Shown piece after piece: positions 8,777 to 18,921 of a stretch of 64,000 nucleotides of DNA. The translations under genes were made by a program, and so were the position numbers. The DNA comes from Myxococcus virescens. GTDB lineage: Bacteria > Myxococcota > Myxococcia > Myxococcales > Myxococcaceae. Numbering within the stretch: the first letter of the stretch is position 1; every line of letters begins with the position of its first letter. The notes below the pieces were generated by a model that made no database searches, was not told the origin of the DNA, and was given only the letters and a program-made list of their open reading frames with translations. The stretch is from the NCBI RefSeq assembly GCF_900101905.1, contig NZ_FNAJ01000005.1, forward strand, positions 263,293 through 327,292, given 5' to 3'.

Positions 8777-9577
8777 CTAGCTTCGAGAGACGTCGCGGCC
8801 AAACACCTGGCGGATGCGCTCCAGATCCGCCGGCGCGACATGGAGCAGCGAGTGCTTGGGAGACACCACCGCGAGCACGTATCCGCCGAGCACCCAGGCA
8901 CGGGCGCGGTACTGGGCGAAGTTGCGGAAGAGGCAGCCGTAGCCTCCCGCGACATGCCCCTCGAAGGCGTCGACCTCCAGGACCTCGAACGGAGCGGTGA
9001 GCCCGCAGCGCAGGGCCTTGGAGAGCGCTTCCTTCATGGTCCAGATGACGTTCGCCGCCAATTCGCCGCCGCCGGGCGCGTGACGGACCATGGCCAGCTC
9101 GCGCTGCGGCATCACGGATTCGAAGACGTCCGTCCGTTCGGGAGAGAGCTGCTCGACGTCGACGCCAACGATGTGCTCCGGCCCACACGCAACCGCTGCC
9201 GCCACCGAGCGCGCATGGCTGAGGGAGACCACGGGTGAATCCCCTCCCGCGCCCTTGACCACGGGGTGTTCGAAGACGCCGGGCGCGATTTCGACCGCGT
9301 GCATCGGCACCTGGATGCCGAGCCCGCCGAGGGCGCGTTTGGCGGCGTAGCGCCCCAAGAAGAACCCGAGCCGCCGCGAGTCCGCGCGAAAGCCGTCCAG
9401 CCGTGCCCGCTCGTTCGGATGGAGCAGTGCCAGCTGCGCATCGTTGATGGCCGCAGCGGACTCCTGATGGACACAAGCGAGCACCGCCGGCACCGGCACA
9501 CCGTGGCGCACCATGCCGAGCGACACCGTCGCGGAGGACTCCAGTCCGAGCGGGTCGTGATGGTCAGAGCCGGTCAT
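8777..9577 (-). CDS. 4'-phosphopantetheinyl transferase (Sfp-type)
   Basis: 266 residues. It transfers phosphopantetheine from CoA to a serine of carrier proteins. Diagnostic motifs are GRYAAKRAL near residue 75, SLSHARSVAAAVA near 118, VGVDVEQL near 137 (Mg-binding Asp/Glu) and WTMKEALSKAL near 183. The length and the separate N-terminal half fit the two-subdomain Sfp class rather than the small AcpS class. No polyketide or peptide synthetase genes lie nearby, so it probably serves distant clusters or fatty-acid carriers. It is monocistronic and convergent with mutS2. Confidence 0.9.
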   Translation of the reverse strand: MTGSDHHDPLGLESSATVSLGMVRHGVPVPAVLACVHQESAAAINDAQLALLHPNERARLDGFRADSRRLGFFLGRYAAKRALGGLGIQVPMHAVEIAPGVFEHPVVKGAGGDSPVVSLSHARSVAAAVACGPEHIVGVDVEQLSPERTDVFESVMPQRELAMVRHAPGGGELAANVIWTMKEALSKALRCGLTAPFEVLEVDAFEGHVAGGYGCLFRNFAQYRARAWVLGGYVLAVVSPKHSLLHVAPADLERIRQVFGRDVSRS

Positions 9578-9654
9578 GGCGCTGGATTCTGTGTCAACCC
9601 GCCCGGGACCTCAATCACAGCCGAGCCCCTGGCTCGCGCCGCGAGTGTCGCGGC

Positions 9655-10122
9655 TCAGGACAGGCGCTGGTGCTCCGCGAGCACGTCGTCCAGGGCCTGG
9701 GCCTGCAGCTTCACGTCGGGATCGGAGTCCATCAGGGCCTTCGCGGTGTGAATGCGAGCACGCGCGGCGTCCGACTTCGCCAGGGCCATGGCCATGAAGA
9801 GGTGCGCCCGCGTGTCCTCGGGGTGGGCCTCCAACACAGGCGTGAGGACCTGTACCGCCCGTACGTCCTCTTCCCGCTCCAGCAGCGCCATGGCCAGGTC
9901 GTGCGCCGGGCCCGGCTCTGACGGCGCCCGGGCATGGGCGTGCTCCAGCAGTTCCACGGAGCGTGCGCGCTCACCCGCCTGATCCAACACGCGAGACAAT
10001 CCGTGCATCACCGCTACGTCGCCGGGGGACTTGCGCAGCGCCTCTTCCAGCAGACGGCGGGCTTCGGCCACATCCCCTGCGTCCAACCGGGCCATTCCGT
10101 CGCGATAAAGGTCCGTTCCCAC
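9655..10122 (-). CDS. Small cytoplasmic TPR protein
   Basis: 155 residues from GTG 10122, chosen because AGGAGA sits six bases upstream; a much longer in-frame extension lacks support. It is made almost entirely of TPR-like helical pairs (GDVAEARRLLEEALRKSPGD, RARSVELLEHAHARAP, EDVRAVQVLTPVLEAHPED). There is no signal peptide or membrane segment. It probably acts as a scaffold or chaperone; the partner is unknown. It is divergent from the phospholipase-like gene at 10225. Confidence 0.78.
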   Translation of the reverse strand: MGTDLYRDGMARLDAGDVAEARRLLEEALRKSPGDVAVMHGLSRVLDQAGERARSVELLEHAHARAPSEPGPAHDLAMALLEREEDVRAVQVLTPVLEAHPEDTRAHLFMAMALAKSDAARARIHTAKALMDSDPDVKLQAQALDDVLAEHQRLS

Positions 10123-10224
10123 TGAGTTCTCCTGGCACCACGCGGTGCGTCGGTCATTTCCACGCAACTTCAAGTCTACAAACTGCGACAAACTGAGAGG
10201 AAGCTTTCCCCCCCGGACCTCATC

Positions 10225-10818
10225 ATGCTCGTTCGCAACGCCCCCGTCTCGGCCCGCCGCCCGGCGAACTCCCCCTCGGAGTCGCCCGCCGCGGAGAAGC
10301 CCAACGCCGCCGCGGTCCCCGCGGCCATCCACCAGAAGGACTCGTTCAGCAACACGACGACGGCGCTCCAGCGCACGGCGAAGGTGGGGGCGGCGCCCGC
10401 GGGCGACCACGGCAAGCTGATGATGGAGTACCTGACCGGCGCCCGCCCTCCCCCGGCGGACTTCGAGAAGGTCATGGGCTACAAGCCCTACGCCATCCAG
10501 ACGCCGCACGGTCAGCGGATGCAGGACCCGCTGGGCTACGCCTCCGTCCCGCTGAAAATTGGCCCGGACAAGGAGTTCGACCCCGCGGCCAAGACGCACG
10601 ACTACGGCTACGACCTGCTGCGCTACTTCGACAAGAAGGGCACGCCGCTCGGCCCCGATGCGCGCAAGGCCGCCGACGCCCTCTTCCGCAAGGACATGTT
10701 CGACTACGCGAACGACCAGAAGGGCGCGCTGAACCGCTTCAAGTACCGCTCCTGGGCGCAGATCTACGCCACCGCGGTGGAGCTGAACTCGAAGCGGCAG
10801 GGCAACGGCCCTCCGTGA
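10225..10818 (+). CDS. Phospholipase A2-like protein (HDYGYD motif)
   Basis: 197 residues, cytoplasmic by sequence (no signal peptide, no cysteines). The first ~60 residues are low-complexity and probably disordered. The C-terminal part reads IGPDKEFDPAAKTHDYGYD, then RKAADALFRKDM. This resembles the PLA2 core, especially the parvovirus VP1-type version with a G-P-x-N/D calcium loop, D-x-A-A-x-x-HD-x-x-Y and a following A-D-x-x-F-x-x-D helix. The His-Asp pair near residues 123-124 would be catalytic. The lack of cysteines fits the viral-type rather than the secreted disulfide-rich type. Family assignment is by eye and no function has been tested. A toxin or lipid-remodelling role is conceivable. 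Confidence 0.55.
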   Translation: MLVRNAPVSARRPANSPSESPAAEKPNAAAVPAAIHQKDSFSNTTTALQRTAKVGAAPAGDHGKLMMEYLTGARPPPADFEKVMGYKPYAIQTPHGQRMQDPLGYASVPLKIGPDKEFDPAAKTHDYGYDLLRYFDKKGTPLGPDARKAADALFRKDMFDYANDQKGALNRFKYRSWAQIYATAVELNSKRQGNGPP

Positions 10819-10842
10819 CCCCCGCGTAGGTTGCCGGGGCAC

Positions 10843-10870
10843 GCGGCGCGGAGTCGCTTCTCCGCGCCGC
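10843..10870. terminator. Perfect 11-bp hairpin between convergent genes
   Basis: GCGGCGCGGAG and its exact complement flank a six-base loop (tcgctt). It lies between the stop of the PLA2-like gene (10818) and the stop of the response regulator (10880), so it can serve both directions. There is no U-run on either side, so it may work with Rho. Confidence 0.6.
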
Positions 10871-10879
10871 TCGATGCAC

Positions 10880-12232
<1,353 letters not shown>

Positions 12233-12235
12233 CGC

Positions 12236-13558
12236 TCAGGCTCCTCTCGCGGGAACGGTGAGACGGAACTCCGCGCCGCCGCCCGCATGGCTCCGCGCGC
12301 TCACCGTGCCGCCGTGCAGTTCGACGATGCGGCGGGTGATGGCCAGCCCCAGGCCCACGCCGCGCACGCGGCCCGTGATGAAGGGCTCGAAGATGCGCTC
12401 CTCCTCCCCCGCCGCGATGCCGGGCCCGTGGTCCTTGACCGTGAACACCAGAGACGAGTCCTGCCGCTCCACGGTCGCCTCCACGCGCTGGCCTTCGGGG
12501 CTGGCCTGGACAGCGTTGCGCAGCACATTCTCCAGCGCCTGCTGCAACCGGCCCGCGTCCAAAGGCAACGGCGTGCGGTCCGGCAGGTAGCGAGCCTCCA
12601 CACGCGCCGCGCCCGTGCTCTCCACCGCCGCGCGGAGCACGTCGTTGGGGTCCGCCTCCACGCGGCGAAGCTCTCCGCTGGCCACGAAGCCCAGCAGGTC
12701 GTTCATCAACTGCTCCAGCCGGACGGCCTCCGACACCACCCGGTCCGCCTTGGGCGCCAGGGCGGCGTCACGCTCCACGCGCTCGGCGAGCAGTTGCGCA
12801 TGCCCCTTGAGCGAGGCCAGGGGGTTGCGAAGCTCATGCGCCAGCACTGCGGACATGGTGCCCAGGGCCGCCAGCCGCCGGCCTCGCTCCAGTTCCTCCG
12901 ACAGCGCCTCCCGCTGCGCCAACGAGCGCGAGAAGGCGAAGGCCAACGCCAGGATGCCCACGCACGAGGCCACCGCCACGCCCAGCAGACGCTGCGAGCG
13001 CGACTCCAACGCCAGGGCGGTGAGCGGCTCGAACTCGTAGACCATGCGCAGGTGCTTGCGCGGCTCCTGGGAATCGCCCTGCGCCGCCATGGCGCGGACC
13101 TCCTCCTGTGTCAGGGGACCGAAGGCGGGACGGGGCCGGCGGAGGCGGCTGACCAGGCGCGCGCGCGCCCCTTCGACCACCAGCGGCGAGCCCTCATGAA
13201 AGAGAAGCCGCCCCAGCATCTCCTCCCCGGCTGACGCCAGCACCTGGTCGTCATCCATGACGGCCACGTAGCGCAAGCCGCCCTCCCGGTGGGATGCCAG
13301 GAAGGCGTTCAGCGCGGACGGGTCCGGGAGCCCCTCCGTGTCGCGGAAGGCCTCGAAGCCGGCGACCATGATGACGTTGGCCATGCCCCGGGTGACCAGG
13401 GCGGACGACTCCAGCGCGGTGTTCCGGATGAACAGCGCCGCGGACATCAGCACCGCGCACATGAGCACCGCCGCAACCCAGGGCGCTCGAGGCCCAAGCG
13501 GCCGCCACCAGGGAGCGCCGCTCATCGCCGACCTCCGCCGTGGGGACTCCAACTCCAT
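12236..13558 (-). CDS. Membrane sensor histidine kinase
   Basis: 440 residues from ATG 13558, supported by GGAGG seven bases upstream. An N-terminal transmembrane helix (about 25-47) and a second (about 195-215) bracket a ~150-residue periplasmic sensor segment. The HisKA domain has [19 protein letters not shown] (His about 240). HATPase motifs are [15 protein letters not shown] (N box), VKDHGPGI (G1) and [18 protein letters not shown] (G2). It phosphorylates the NtrC-type regulator whose gene starts three bases after its stop. No HAMP or PAS domain was recognised. The sensor domain is not assignable, so the stimulus is unknown; the divergent efflux operon suggests an envelope stress or a toxic compound. 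Confidence 0.93.
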   Translation of the reverse strand: MELESPRRRSAMSGAPWWRPLGPRAPWVAAVLMCAVLMSAALFIRNTALESSALVTRGMANVIMVAGFEAFRDTEGLPDPSALNAFLASHREGGLRYVAVMDDDQVLASAGEEMLGRLLFHEGSPLVVEGARARLVSRLRRPRPAFGPLTQEEVRAMAAQGDSQEPRKHLRMVYEFEPLTALALESRSQRLLGVAVASCVGILALAFAFSRSLAQREALSEELERGRRLAALGTMSAVLAHELRNPLASLKGHAQLLAERVERDAALAPKADRVVSEAVRLEQLMNDLLGFVASGELRRVEADPNDVLRAAVESTGAARVEARYLPDRTPLPLDAGRLQQALENVLRNAVQASPEGQRVEATVERQDSSLVFTVKDHGPGIAAGEEERIFEPFITGRVRGVGLGLAITRRIVELHGGTVSARSHAGGGAEFRLTVPARGA

Positions 13559-13592
13559 CGCACACCTCCACAGGCTGCGAACTCTGCATGCG

Positions 13593-13611
13593 GAGTGCGG
13601 AATCCGCACTC
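13593..13611. promoter_or_regulatory. 19-bp perfect palindrome, probable regulator site (distal)
   Basis: GAGTGCGGAATCCGCACTC is an exact inverted repeat centred on 13602. Its TGCGGAATCCGCACTC half recurs unchanged at 13863. It lies 35 bases upstream of the kinase gene start and about 360 bases upstream of the sigma-54 promoter of the efflux operon. This position suits autoregulation or distal enhancer binding by the NtrC-type regulator. Confidence 0.6.
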
Positions 13612-13862
13612 TCTTCTGTCGGTGCCGCGCGCCTCGGGAGCCGTCGGTCGTCCGAGCATGAGAGGGTGCATGGGGCGTTCTCCTGAGGGTGGAGGGCGGC
13701 CACGTGGCCGCTGGCAGGGCGAAGGAGCAGGCGCGAAACCTCGGCGCGCCCACAGGTCGCCCTGCCCAGTGCAATCACGGGGCCCAGGCCCGCTGTTCAG
13801 GCTCGCGCGCGTGGGCCCCAGGGAGGCCCCAAGGCGGACATGCGAAGATGGCCGGCATCGCA

Positions 13863-13896
13863 TGCGGAATCCGCACTCGCACTGCGGTTCCCGCAG
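13863..13896. promoter_or_regulatory. Tandem palindromes upstream of efflux operon (enhancer candidates)
   Basis: Two dyads, TGCGGAATCCGCA (centre 13869) and CTGCGGTTCCCGCAG (centre 13889), are spaced 20 bases centre to centre, about two helical turns. They share TGCGG-N3-CCGCA with the distal palindrome at 13593. They lie roughly 75-95 bases upstream of the predicted sigma-54 transcription start, the usual place for NtrC-type binding sites. Confidence 0.6.
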
Positions 13897-13938
13897 GCCC
13901 GGCGCCACTTTCCCTCCACATTTCCATGGGTTGGACCG

Positions 13939-13954
13939 TGGCAAGGCAAATGCA
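13939..13954 (+). promoter_or_regulatory. Sigma-54 (-24/-12) promoter for efflux operon
   Basis: TGGCAAGGCAAATGCA has GG (13940-13941) and GC (13952-13953) separated by exactly ten bases, with TGGCA at -24 and TGC at -12. Transcription would begin near 13965, very close to the chosen ATG of the TolC-like gene. Either translation is nearly leaderless or it starts at a later codon. Confidence 0.6.
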
Positions 13955-13969
13955 GTGGCCCGGCTTGCG

Positions 13970-15310
13970 ATGAAAAACGCACAGACACCGTGGTGGAAGC
14001 GGCAACCCTACCGGATGACGGCCCTGGCCCTGGGCTTCCTCGGGCTGGTGACGGCGCCCGGCGTGGGTCTGGCCCAGGCAACGACGACGATGACAACGGT
14101 CTCCCTGGAGGAGGCCATCGCCCGGGCGCTGAAGACGAGCCCCCAGGTGGCGCAAGCCGCCGGCACCGTCACCACGACAGGGGCCGCTGAGCGCAGCGCG
14201 TTTGGAGCCTACCTCCCCAACCTGTCCGCGAGCGCGAACAGCTCGCTGGCCAGCAGCCAGCGCCTGGACCCCACCACGGGCGCGGTGTTCAACGCCCCCA
14301 GCGACACGTACAGCGCCGGCTTGTCGGCCTCGTGGAACGTCTTCACCGGTGGCCAGCGCGGCGCCACCAGCAAGCAGGCCCAGGCGCGCTCCAGCGCCGC
14401 GCGGGCCGGACTGATTGCGCAGCGCGCGTCCGCGGTGCTCGACGTGGAGCGTTCCTATTACGAAGTCCTCCGCGCCGGGGGCCTGGAAGAGGTCGCCAGG
14501 TCCCGCATCGAGCGCGCGAAGCAGAACGCGGAGGCCGCGGATCGGCGCCTGGCGGTGGGTTCGGCGACGCGCTCCGACGTGCTGCGGGCGAAGTACGACC
14601 TCACCGCCGCGCAGGAGGCCCTGCTCTCCGCGCAGACCCAGCACGCCGCCGCGGCCCTGTCGCTGGGCCGGCTCATCGGCGAGGATGGGCCGGTGGACGC
14701 TCAGCCGTTGGAGCTCCAGGACGTGTCCACCTTCGCGCTCACCGACGAAGCGCTGACGGACGAAATCACCGCCCAGGCGCCGTCCATCCAGGCCGCGGAG
14801 GCGGACCTTCGGGCGGCGGAAGCCAGCGTGAAGGTGGCCAGGTCGTCCTACCTGCCCACGGTGCGTCTCTCCGGCGGTTATGACTGGTTCAATGACGAGC
14901 CCGCCTTCAACGGAGGCCGCACGAGCTGGTCGGTCCGGCTGGGCCTGTCCTATCCCATCTTCGACGGCTTCGTTCGCGAGGAGCGCGTGGTGAGTGCGCG
15001 GACGCAGGCATCGGTGGCCCAGGCCACGCTGTCGGATACCCGGCGCGCGTTGCGCTCGAGCGTGGGAACGTCCTTGAACCAGCTCAAGCTGGCGTCGAAC
15101 CGCATCGCCCTGGCCACGGAGTCCGTCGCGGTGGCCCAGGAGGACCTGAAGGTGCAGCAGGAACGCTACAAGCTGGGCGCCACGACCATCATCGAGCTGC
15201 TGACGTCCCAAGAGAACCTGGTGACGGCGGAGATCAACCTGGTGGCCTCCCGCTTCGACTACCGGATTGCGCGCGCGGAGCTGGAAGCGCTCGCGGGGAG
15301 GCCGCTGTGA
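13970..15310 (+). CDS. TolC-family outer-membrane efflux protein
   Basis: 446 residues from ATG 13970; alternatives are GTG 13955 and ATG 14015. The N-terminus [20 protein letters not shown] leads into a signal peptide ending GVGLAQA. Two OEP repeats follow: [20 protein letters not shown] opens the first and [20 protein letters not shown] belongs to the second. Long coiled-coil helices ([39 protein letters not shown]) form the periplasmic tunnel. This is the trimeric exit duct of a tripartite pump. It is the first gene of a four-gene operon and its stop overlaps the next start (GTGA). Confidence 0.93.
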   Translation: MKNAQTPWWKRQPYRMTALALGFLGLVTAPGVGLAQATTTMTTVSLEEAIARALKTSPQVAQAAGTVTTTGAAERSAFGAYLPNLSASANSSLASSQRLDPTTGAVFNAPSDTYSAGLSASWNVFTGGQRGATSKQAQARSSAARAGLIAQRASAVLDVERSYYEVLRAGGLEEVARSRIERAKQNAEAADRRLAVGSATRSDVLRAKYDLTAAQEALLSAQTQHAAAALSLGRLIGEDGPVDAQPLELQDVSTFALTDEALTDEITAQAPSIQAAEADLRAAEASVKVARSSYLPTVRLSGGYDWFNDEPAFNGGRTSWSVRLGLSYPIFDGFVREERVVSARTQASVAQATLSDTRRALRSSVGTSLNQLKLASNRIALATESVAVAQEDLKVQQERYKLGATTIIELLTSQENLVTAEINLVASRFDYRIARAELEALAGRPL

Positions 15311-16053
15311 GCACGTCCACCCATCCCCAGCAGCAGGCGGGCACGGGCCCGGCGCGGGACATCTCCGACGTGGTCATCCGCGTGGAGGGCCTGCGCAAGG
15401 ACTACACGATGGGCTCCGAGGTGGTGCGCGCGCTGCGCGGCGTGGACCTCACCATCCGCCGCAATGAATACGTGGCCGTCATGGGCCCGTCCGGCTCCGG
15501 CAAGTCCACCTTCATGAACCTCATCGGCTGTCTGGACGTCCCCAGTGAGGGCCAGTACTGGCTCAACGGCCAGCCGGTGGCGGGCATGTCGGAGAACGCG
15601 CTGGCCCGCATCCGCAACCGGGAGCTGGGCTTCGTGTTCCAGAGCTTCAACCTGCTGCCCCGCGCCTCCGCGCTGGACAACGTCGCCCTGCCGCTCATCT
15701 ACGCGCGCATCCCCAAGAAGGAGCGGCGCGAGCGCGCGGCGGCGATGCTGGACAAGGTGGGCCTGGGCGCGCGAATGGACCACCGGCCCAACGAGCTGTC
15801 CGGCGGTCAGCGCCAGCGCGTGGCCATTGCCCGCGCGCTGGTGACGCAGCCCGCCCTGCTGCTGGCGGACGAGCCCACGGGCGCGTTGGACAGCCGCACG
15901 GGTGAGGAGATCATGGCCCTCTTCGGCGAGCTGCATGGCCAGGGTCAGACGCTGATGCTCGTCACCCACGAATCGGACATCGCGGCGCATGCGCAGCGGG
16001 TGCTGTTCCTGAAGGACGGCGTCATCGAGCGGGATGAGCGGAATCGGGACTGA
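15307..16053 (+). CDS. ABC transporter ATPase, MacB/LolD type
   Basis: 248 residues from a GTG overlapping the TolC-like stop. Visible motifs are Walker [11 protein letters not shown]-loop [11 protein letters not shown], signature [15 protein letters not shown], Walker [13 protein letters not shown] and H-loop LVTHE. The spacing and the LNLIGCLD-like region match the LolD/MacB ATPase class that energises mechanotransmission. An extra ~25 N-terminal residues precede the fold. It pairs with the separate permease at 17575. After its stop, a CCACGC/GCGTGG hairpin (16061-16077) lies before the next gene and may tune expression or RNA stability. Confidence 0.94.
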   Translation: MSTSTHPQQQAGTGPARDISDVVIRVEGLRKDYTMGSEVVRALRGVDLTIRRNEYVAVMGPSGSGKSTFMNLIGCLDVPSEGQYWLNGQPVAGMSENALARIRNRELGFVFQSFNLLPRASALDNVALPLIYARIPKKERRERAAAMLDKVGLGARMDHRPNELSGGQRQRVAIARALVTQPALLLADEPTGALDSRTGEEIMALFGELHGQGQTLMLVTHESDIAAHAQRVLFLKDGVIERDERNRD

Positions 16054-16098
16054 ATATTCGCCACGCTCGCTGCGTGGGCCAGGGAACGGGAGGTCGTC

Positions 16099-17547
16099 GT
16101 GAGCAAGACGAAGAAGTGGATCATCTCAGGCAGCGCGGCGCTCCTTCTCGGCGCGGGGGTGTACGTCACCCAGCGCGGCGAGGAGCCCAAGACGAACGAG
16201 CGCTCGGCGGCGGTGGCCGTGGTGGAGCGCCGGGACATGGAAGTGGTGGCCGAATCCGCGGGCCTGGTGGAGCCGCTGCGCGTCGTGGAGGTGAAGTCCC
16301 AGGCCTCCGGTGAGGTGCTGAAGGTCCACTACGACACGGGCGACACCGTTGCCGAGGGCACGCTGCTGGCGGAAATCGAGCCGCGCGACGTGCAGAACGC
16401 GCTGGCGCAGGCCCAGGCCGACCTGGAGTCCGCGCGGGTGCGGCTGAACACGACGGAGGCCCAGCGCCAGCGCATGGAGGCGCTGCGCAAGGACGGCTAC
16501 GTGACGCAGCAGGAATACGAGACGGCCGTGGACGCGTCCGCGACGGCACGGGCCACCAAGGTGCGGGCGGAGACGAACCTCCAGTTGGCGCGTGAGCGCA
16601 GCCGGGACGTCACCATCGTCGCGCGCAGCCCCGGCACCATCCTGGAGCGGACCATCCAACCGGGCGTCATCATCGCCTCCGCCACCAACAACGTGTCCGG
16701 TGGCACCGCGCTGTTCAAGATGGCGGACCTGTCGGTGATGCAGGTGCGCGCCAAGGTGGACGAGACGGACGTCGGGCAGATCAAGCCCGGCCAGAAGGCG
16801 CGCGTCACCATGGAGGCCTACCCGGGCCGCACCTTCATCGGCGAGGTGGTGAAGATCGAACCGCAGGCCCTGGTGGAGCAGAACGTCACCCTCTTCCCGG
16901 TGCTGGTGCGGATGGACAACCCGGACGGCCTGCTGCGGCCGGGCATGAACGCGGAAGTGGCCATTGAAATCTCCCGCCGCCGCAATGCCCTCACCGTGCC
17001 CAACACCGCGGTGGTGGGCGTGCGGGACGCCCGGACCGCGGCCGCCGCGGTGGGTGTTTCCGAAGAAGCGCTGCGCGCGGTGATGCGGCCGCCGGGTGCC
17101 TCGAGCCACCCGGGCGCGCCGTCCGGACCGACGACGGTGTCGGCCGTGGGAGAAGCTGGCGCGGGCGCCACCGCCGCAGTGGCCAATGGCGCCGGGCCGG
17201 GCGCGGTGCCCGCCAGGGGCCAGGGCGGCATGGGTGAAGGCCAGGGCGGCGGAGGCCAGGGCCGCGCGGGCCGCCGGGCTCGCGAGGATGTCCAGGGCGC
17301 GACGGACACGCGGCAGGGCGTCGTCTTCGTGCAGAGCCCCACCGGTCCGCAGCCCCGGCGCGTCACCCTGGGCCTGAGTGACTGGGAGAGCACGGAAGTG
17401 GTGAGTGGCCTGGAGGATGGCGAGCAGGTGGTGCTCATCACGGTGGCGAAGCTCCAGAAGCAGCAGCAGCAGAGCACCGAGCGGATGCGCCAGATGTCGG
17501 GCGGCGTGATTCCCGGCGCGGGTGGTGGCCCGCGCGGACCGCGCTAA
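16099..17547 (+). CDS. MacA-like periplasmic adaptor (membrane fusion protein)
   Basis: 482 residues from GTG 16099 with GGGAGG upstream. An N-terminal membrane anchor (WIISGSAALLLGAGVYV) is followed by a barrel-sandwich/lipoyl half (VVEVKSQASGEVLKVHYDTGDTV), an alpha-helical hairpin (about 95-170), the second lipoyl half (VTIVARSPGTILERTIQPG) and beta-barrel segments. It bridges the ABC permease and the TolC channel. It is ~100 residues longer than typical because of a Gly/Ala/Gln-rich insert at about 330-405 between the beta-barrel and the membrane-proximal domain. The C-terminus is also Gln/Gly/Pro-rich. Confidence 0.92.
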   Translation: MSKTKKWIISGSAALLLGAGVYVTQRGEEPKTNERSAAVAVVERRDMEVVAESAGLVEPLRVVEVKSQASGEVLKVHYDTGDTVAEGTLLAEIEPRDVQNALAQAQADLESARVRLNTTEAQRQRMEALRKDGYVTQQEYETAVDASATARATKVRAETNLQLARERSRDVTIVARSPGTILERTIQPGVIIASATNNVSGGTALFKMADLSVMQVRAKVDETDVGQIKPGQKARVTMEAYPGRTFIGEVVKIEPQALVEQNVTLFPVLVRMDNPDGLLRPGMNAEVAIEISRRRNALTVPNTAVVGVRDARTAAAAVGVSEEALRAVMRPPGASSHPGAPSGPTTVSAVGEAGAGATAAVANGAGPGAVPARGQGGMGEGQGGGGQGRAGRRAREDVQGATDTRQGVVFVQSPTGPQPRRVTLGLSDWESTEVVSGLEDGEQVVLITVAKLQKQQQQSTERMRQMSGGVIPGAGGGPRGPR

Positions 17548-17574
17548 CCCCCAGGCCCATCAGGAGGACACGTC

Positions 17575-18780
17575 ATGGGTGAAATCATCCGGGTCGCATT
17601 CGATGCGGTCCTCGCCAACAAGCTGCGGTCGCTGCTGACCATGCTGGGCATCGTCATCGGCATCGCGGCCGTCATCACCATGGTCGCGCTGGGCGAAGGG
17701 GCGCAGCGCTCGGTGGCCCAGCGGCTCCAGGGGCTGGGCACCAACGTCCTCACGGTGCGCCCGGGTCAGGCGTTCACGGGCGGCATGATTCGCGCCCAGG
17801 CGTCGATGACCATCGACGACGCGGAGGCGCTGCGGGAGAACGCGCGCCACATCCAGGCCGTGGCGCCGGAAATCGAGTCGCGCTTCCAGGTGGAGTACGG
17901 CGCGAAGAACGCGAACCTGTCCGTCGTGGGCACCTGGCCGGACTACTTCCGCGTCAACCAGGGGCAGATCACGAACGGCCGGCTCTTCACGGACGCGGAG
18001 GACAAGGGCCGCCGCCGGGTGGTGGTGCTAGGCGCCCTGGCCGGTGCGCAGCTGGGCCTGACGGACACCGCGTCCCTGGTGGGCGAGTCCATTCGCATCC
18101 GGGGCATTCCCTTCGAGGTCATCGGGGTGCTGGCCGAAAAGGGCGCGCAGGGCTTCAACAACCCGGATGAGAGCCTCTACATCCCGCTGTCCACCGCGCA
18201 GTTCCGCGTCATGGGCAGCGACCGCATCCGCTCCATCGCGGTGCAGGCCGTGAGCGACACGTCCATGGACGACGCGATGGCGGAGATCGACCAGAAGCTC
18301 CGGCGCGAGCACCGGCTGCGCCCTGAGCAGCCCGCGGACTTCAACATCCGCGACCAGGCCTCGCTGCTCAACACCATGCAGGAGACGACGCAGACGTTCT
18401 CCCTGCTGCTGGCCGGCATCGCCGCCATCTCCCTGCTGGTGGGAGGCATTGGCATCATGAACATCATGCTGGTGTCGGTGACGGAGCGCACGCGCGAGAT
18501 TGGTCTGCGCAAGGCGCTGGGCGCCACCGGCACGGACATCATGCTCCAGTTCCTCGTGGAGTCCCTGGTGCTGTGCCTGGCCGGAGGAACGCTGGGCCTG
18601 CTGCTGGGCATGGGCGGCGCGGCGATGCTCCAGCGCATGGCGGGCTGGACGGTGGTGGTGGCACCCGAGGCCATCATCGTGGCCATCGCCTTCTCGGCGA
18701 CGGTGGGGGTGTTCTTCGGCATCTGGCCGGCGCGGCGCGCGGCGAGCCTCGCGCCCATCGAGTCGCTCCGTTACGAGTAG
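17575..18780 (+). CDS. MacB-type ABC permease (FtsX domain)
   Basis: 401 residues. Transmembrane helix 1 (LLTMLGIVIGIAAVITMVALGEGA) is followed by a ~200-residue periplasmic MacB domain, then three helices in the FtsX domain (about 280-395) with the conserved GGIGIMNIMLVSVTERTREIGLRKALGAT. In the usual MacB the ATPase is fused to the permease; here the ATPase is a separate gene two positions upstream. The final gene of the operon, with a large hairpin after its stop. The likely role is export of a small molecule, peptide or lipoprotein through the TolC-like channel. Confidence 0.93.
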   Translation: MGEIIRVAFDAVLANKLRSLLTMLGIVIGIAAVITMVALGEGAQRSVAQRLQGLGTNVLTVRPGQAFTGGMIRAQASMTIDDAEALRENARHIQAVAPEIESRFQVEYGAKNANLSVVGTWPDYFRVNQGQITNGRLFTDAEDKGRRRVVVLGALAGAQLGLTDTASLVGESIRIRGIPFEVIGVLAEKGAQGFNNPDESLYIPLSTAQFRVMGSDRIRSIAVQAVSDTSMDDAMAEIDQKLRREHRLRPEQPADFNIRDQASLLNTMQETTQTFSLLLAGIAAISLLVGGIGIMNIMLVSVTERTREIGLRKALGATGTDIMLQFLVESLVLCLAGGTLGLLLGMGGAAMLQRMAGWTVVVAPEAIIVAIAFSATVGVFFGIWPARRAASLAPIESLRYE

Positions 18781-18793
18781 CCGGAGTCCTGGC

Positions 18794-18842
18794 CTCGGGC
18801 GCCAGCCCGTCCGCCGAGCAGGCGGCGGGCACGGCGCCCGAG
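18794..18842 (+). terminator. Long hairpin after efflux operon
   Basis: CTCGGGCGCC pairs with GGCGCCCGAG, and inside it GCCCG-T-CCGCC pairs with GGCGG-C-GGGC. It starts 14 bases after the permease stop and is followed by a short TTTC. Probable terminator. Confidence 0.65.
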
Positions 18843-18921
18843 CGCGTTTCAAGCCCTCCTCTTCCGGGCCGGGACTGCACAGGGTGCACATGTTTGCGGG
18901 CCTGACTCGAGGAGGGACGAC

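Larger units (their letters stand above)
13559..13969. other. Divergent regulatory intergenic region (411 bases)
   Basis: Between the kinase gene (-) and the TolC-like gene (+). It holds the three palindromes and the sigma-54 promoter listed separately. No convincing gene was found in it; the open frames crossing it are continuations of flanking frames. No clear promoter for the kinase operon could be picked. Confidence 0.7.

Noticed and set aside
8777-9577. A natural-product cluster around the phosphopantetheinyl transferase
   Set aside because: No synthetase, carrier protein or tailoring gene lies within the neighbouring 8 kb.
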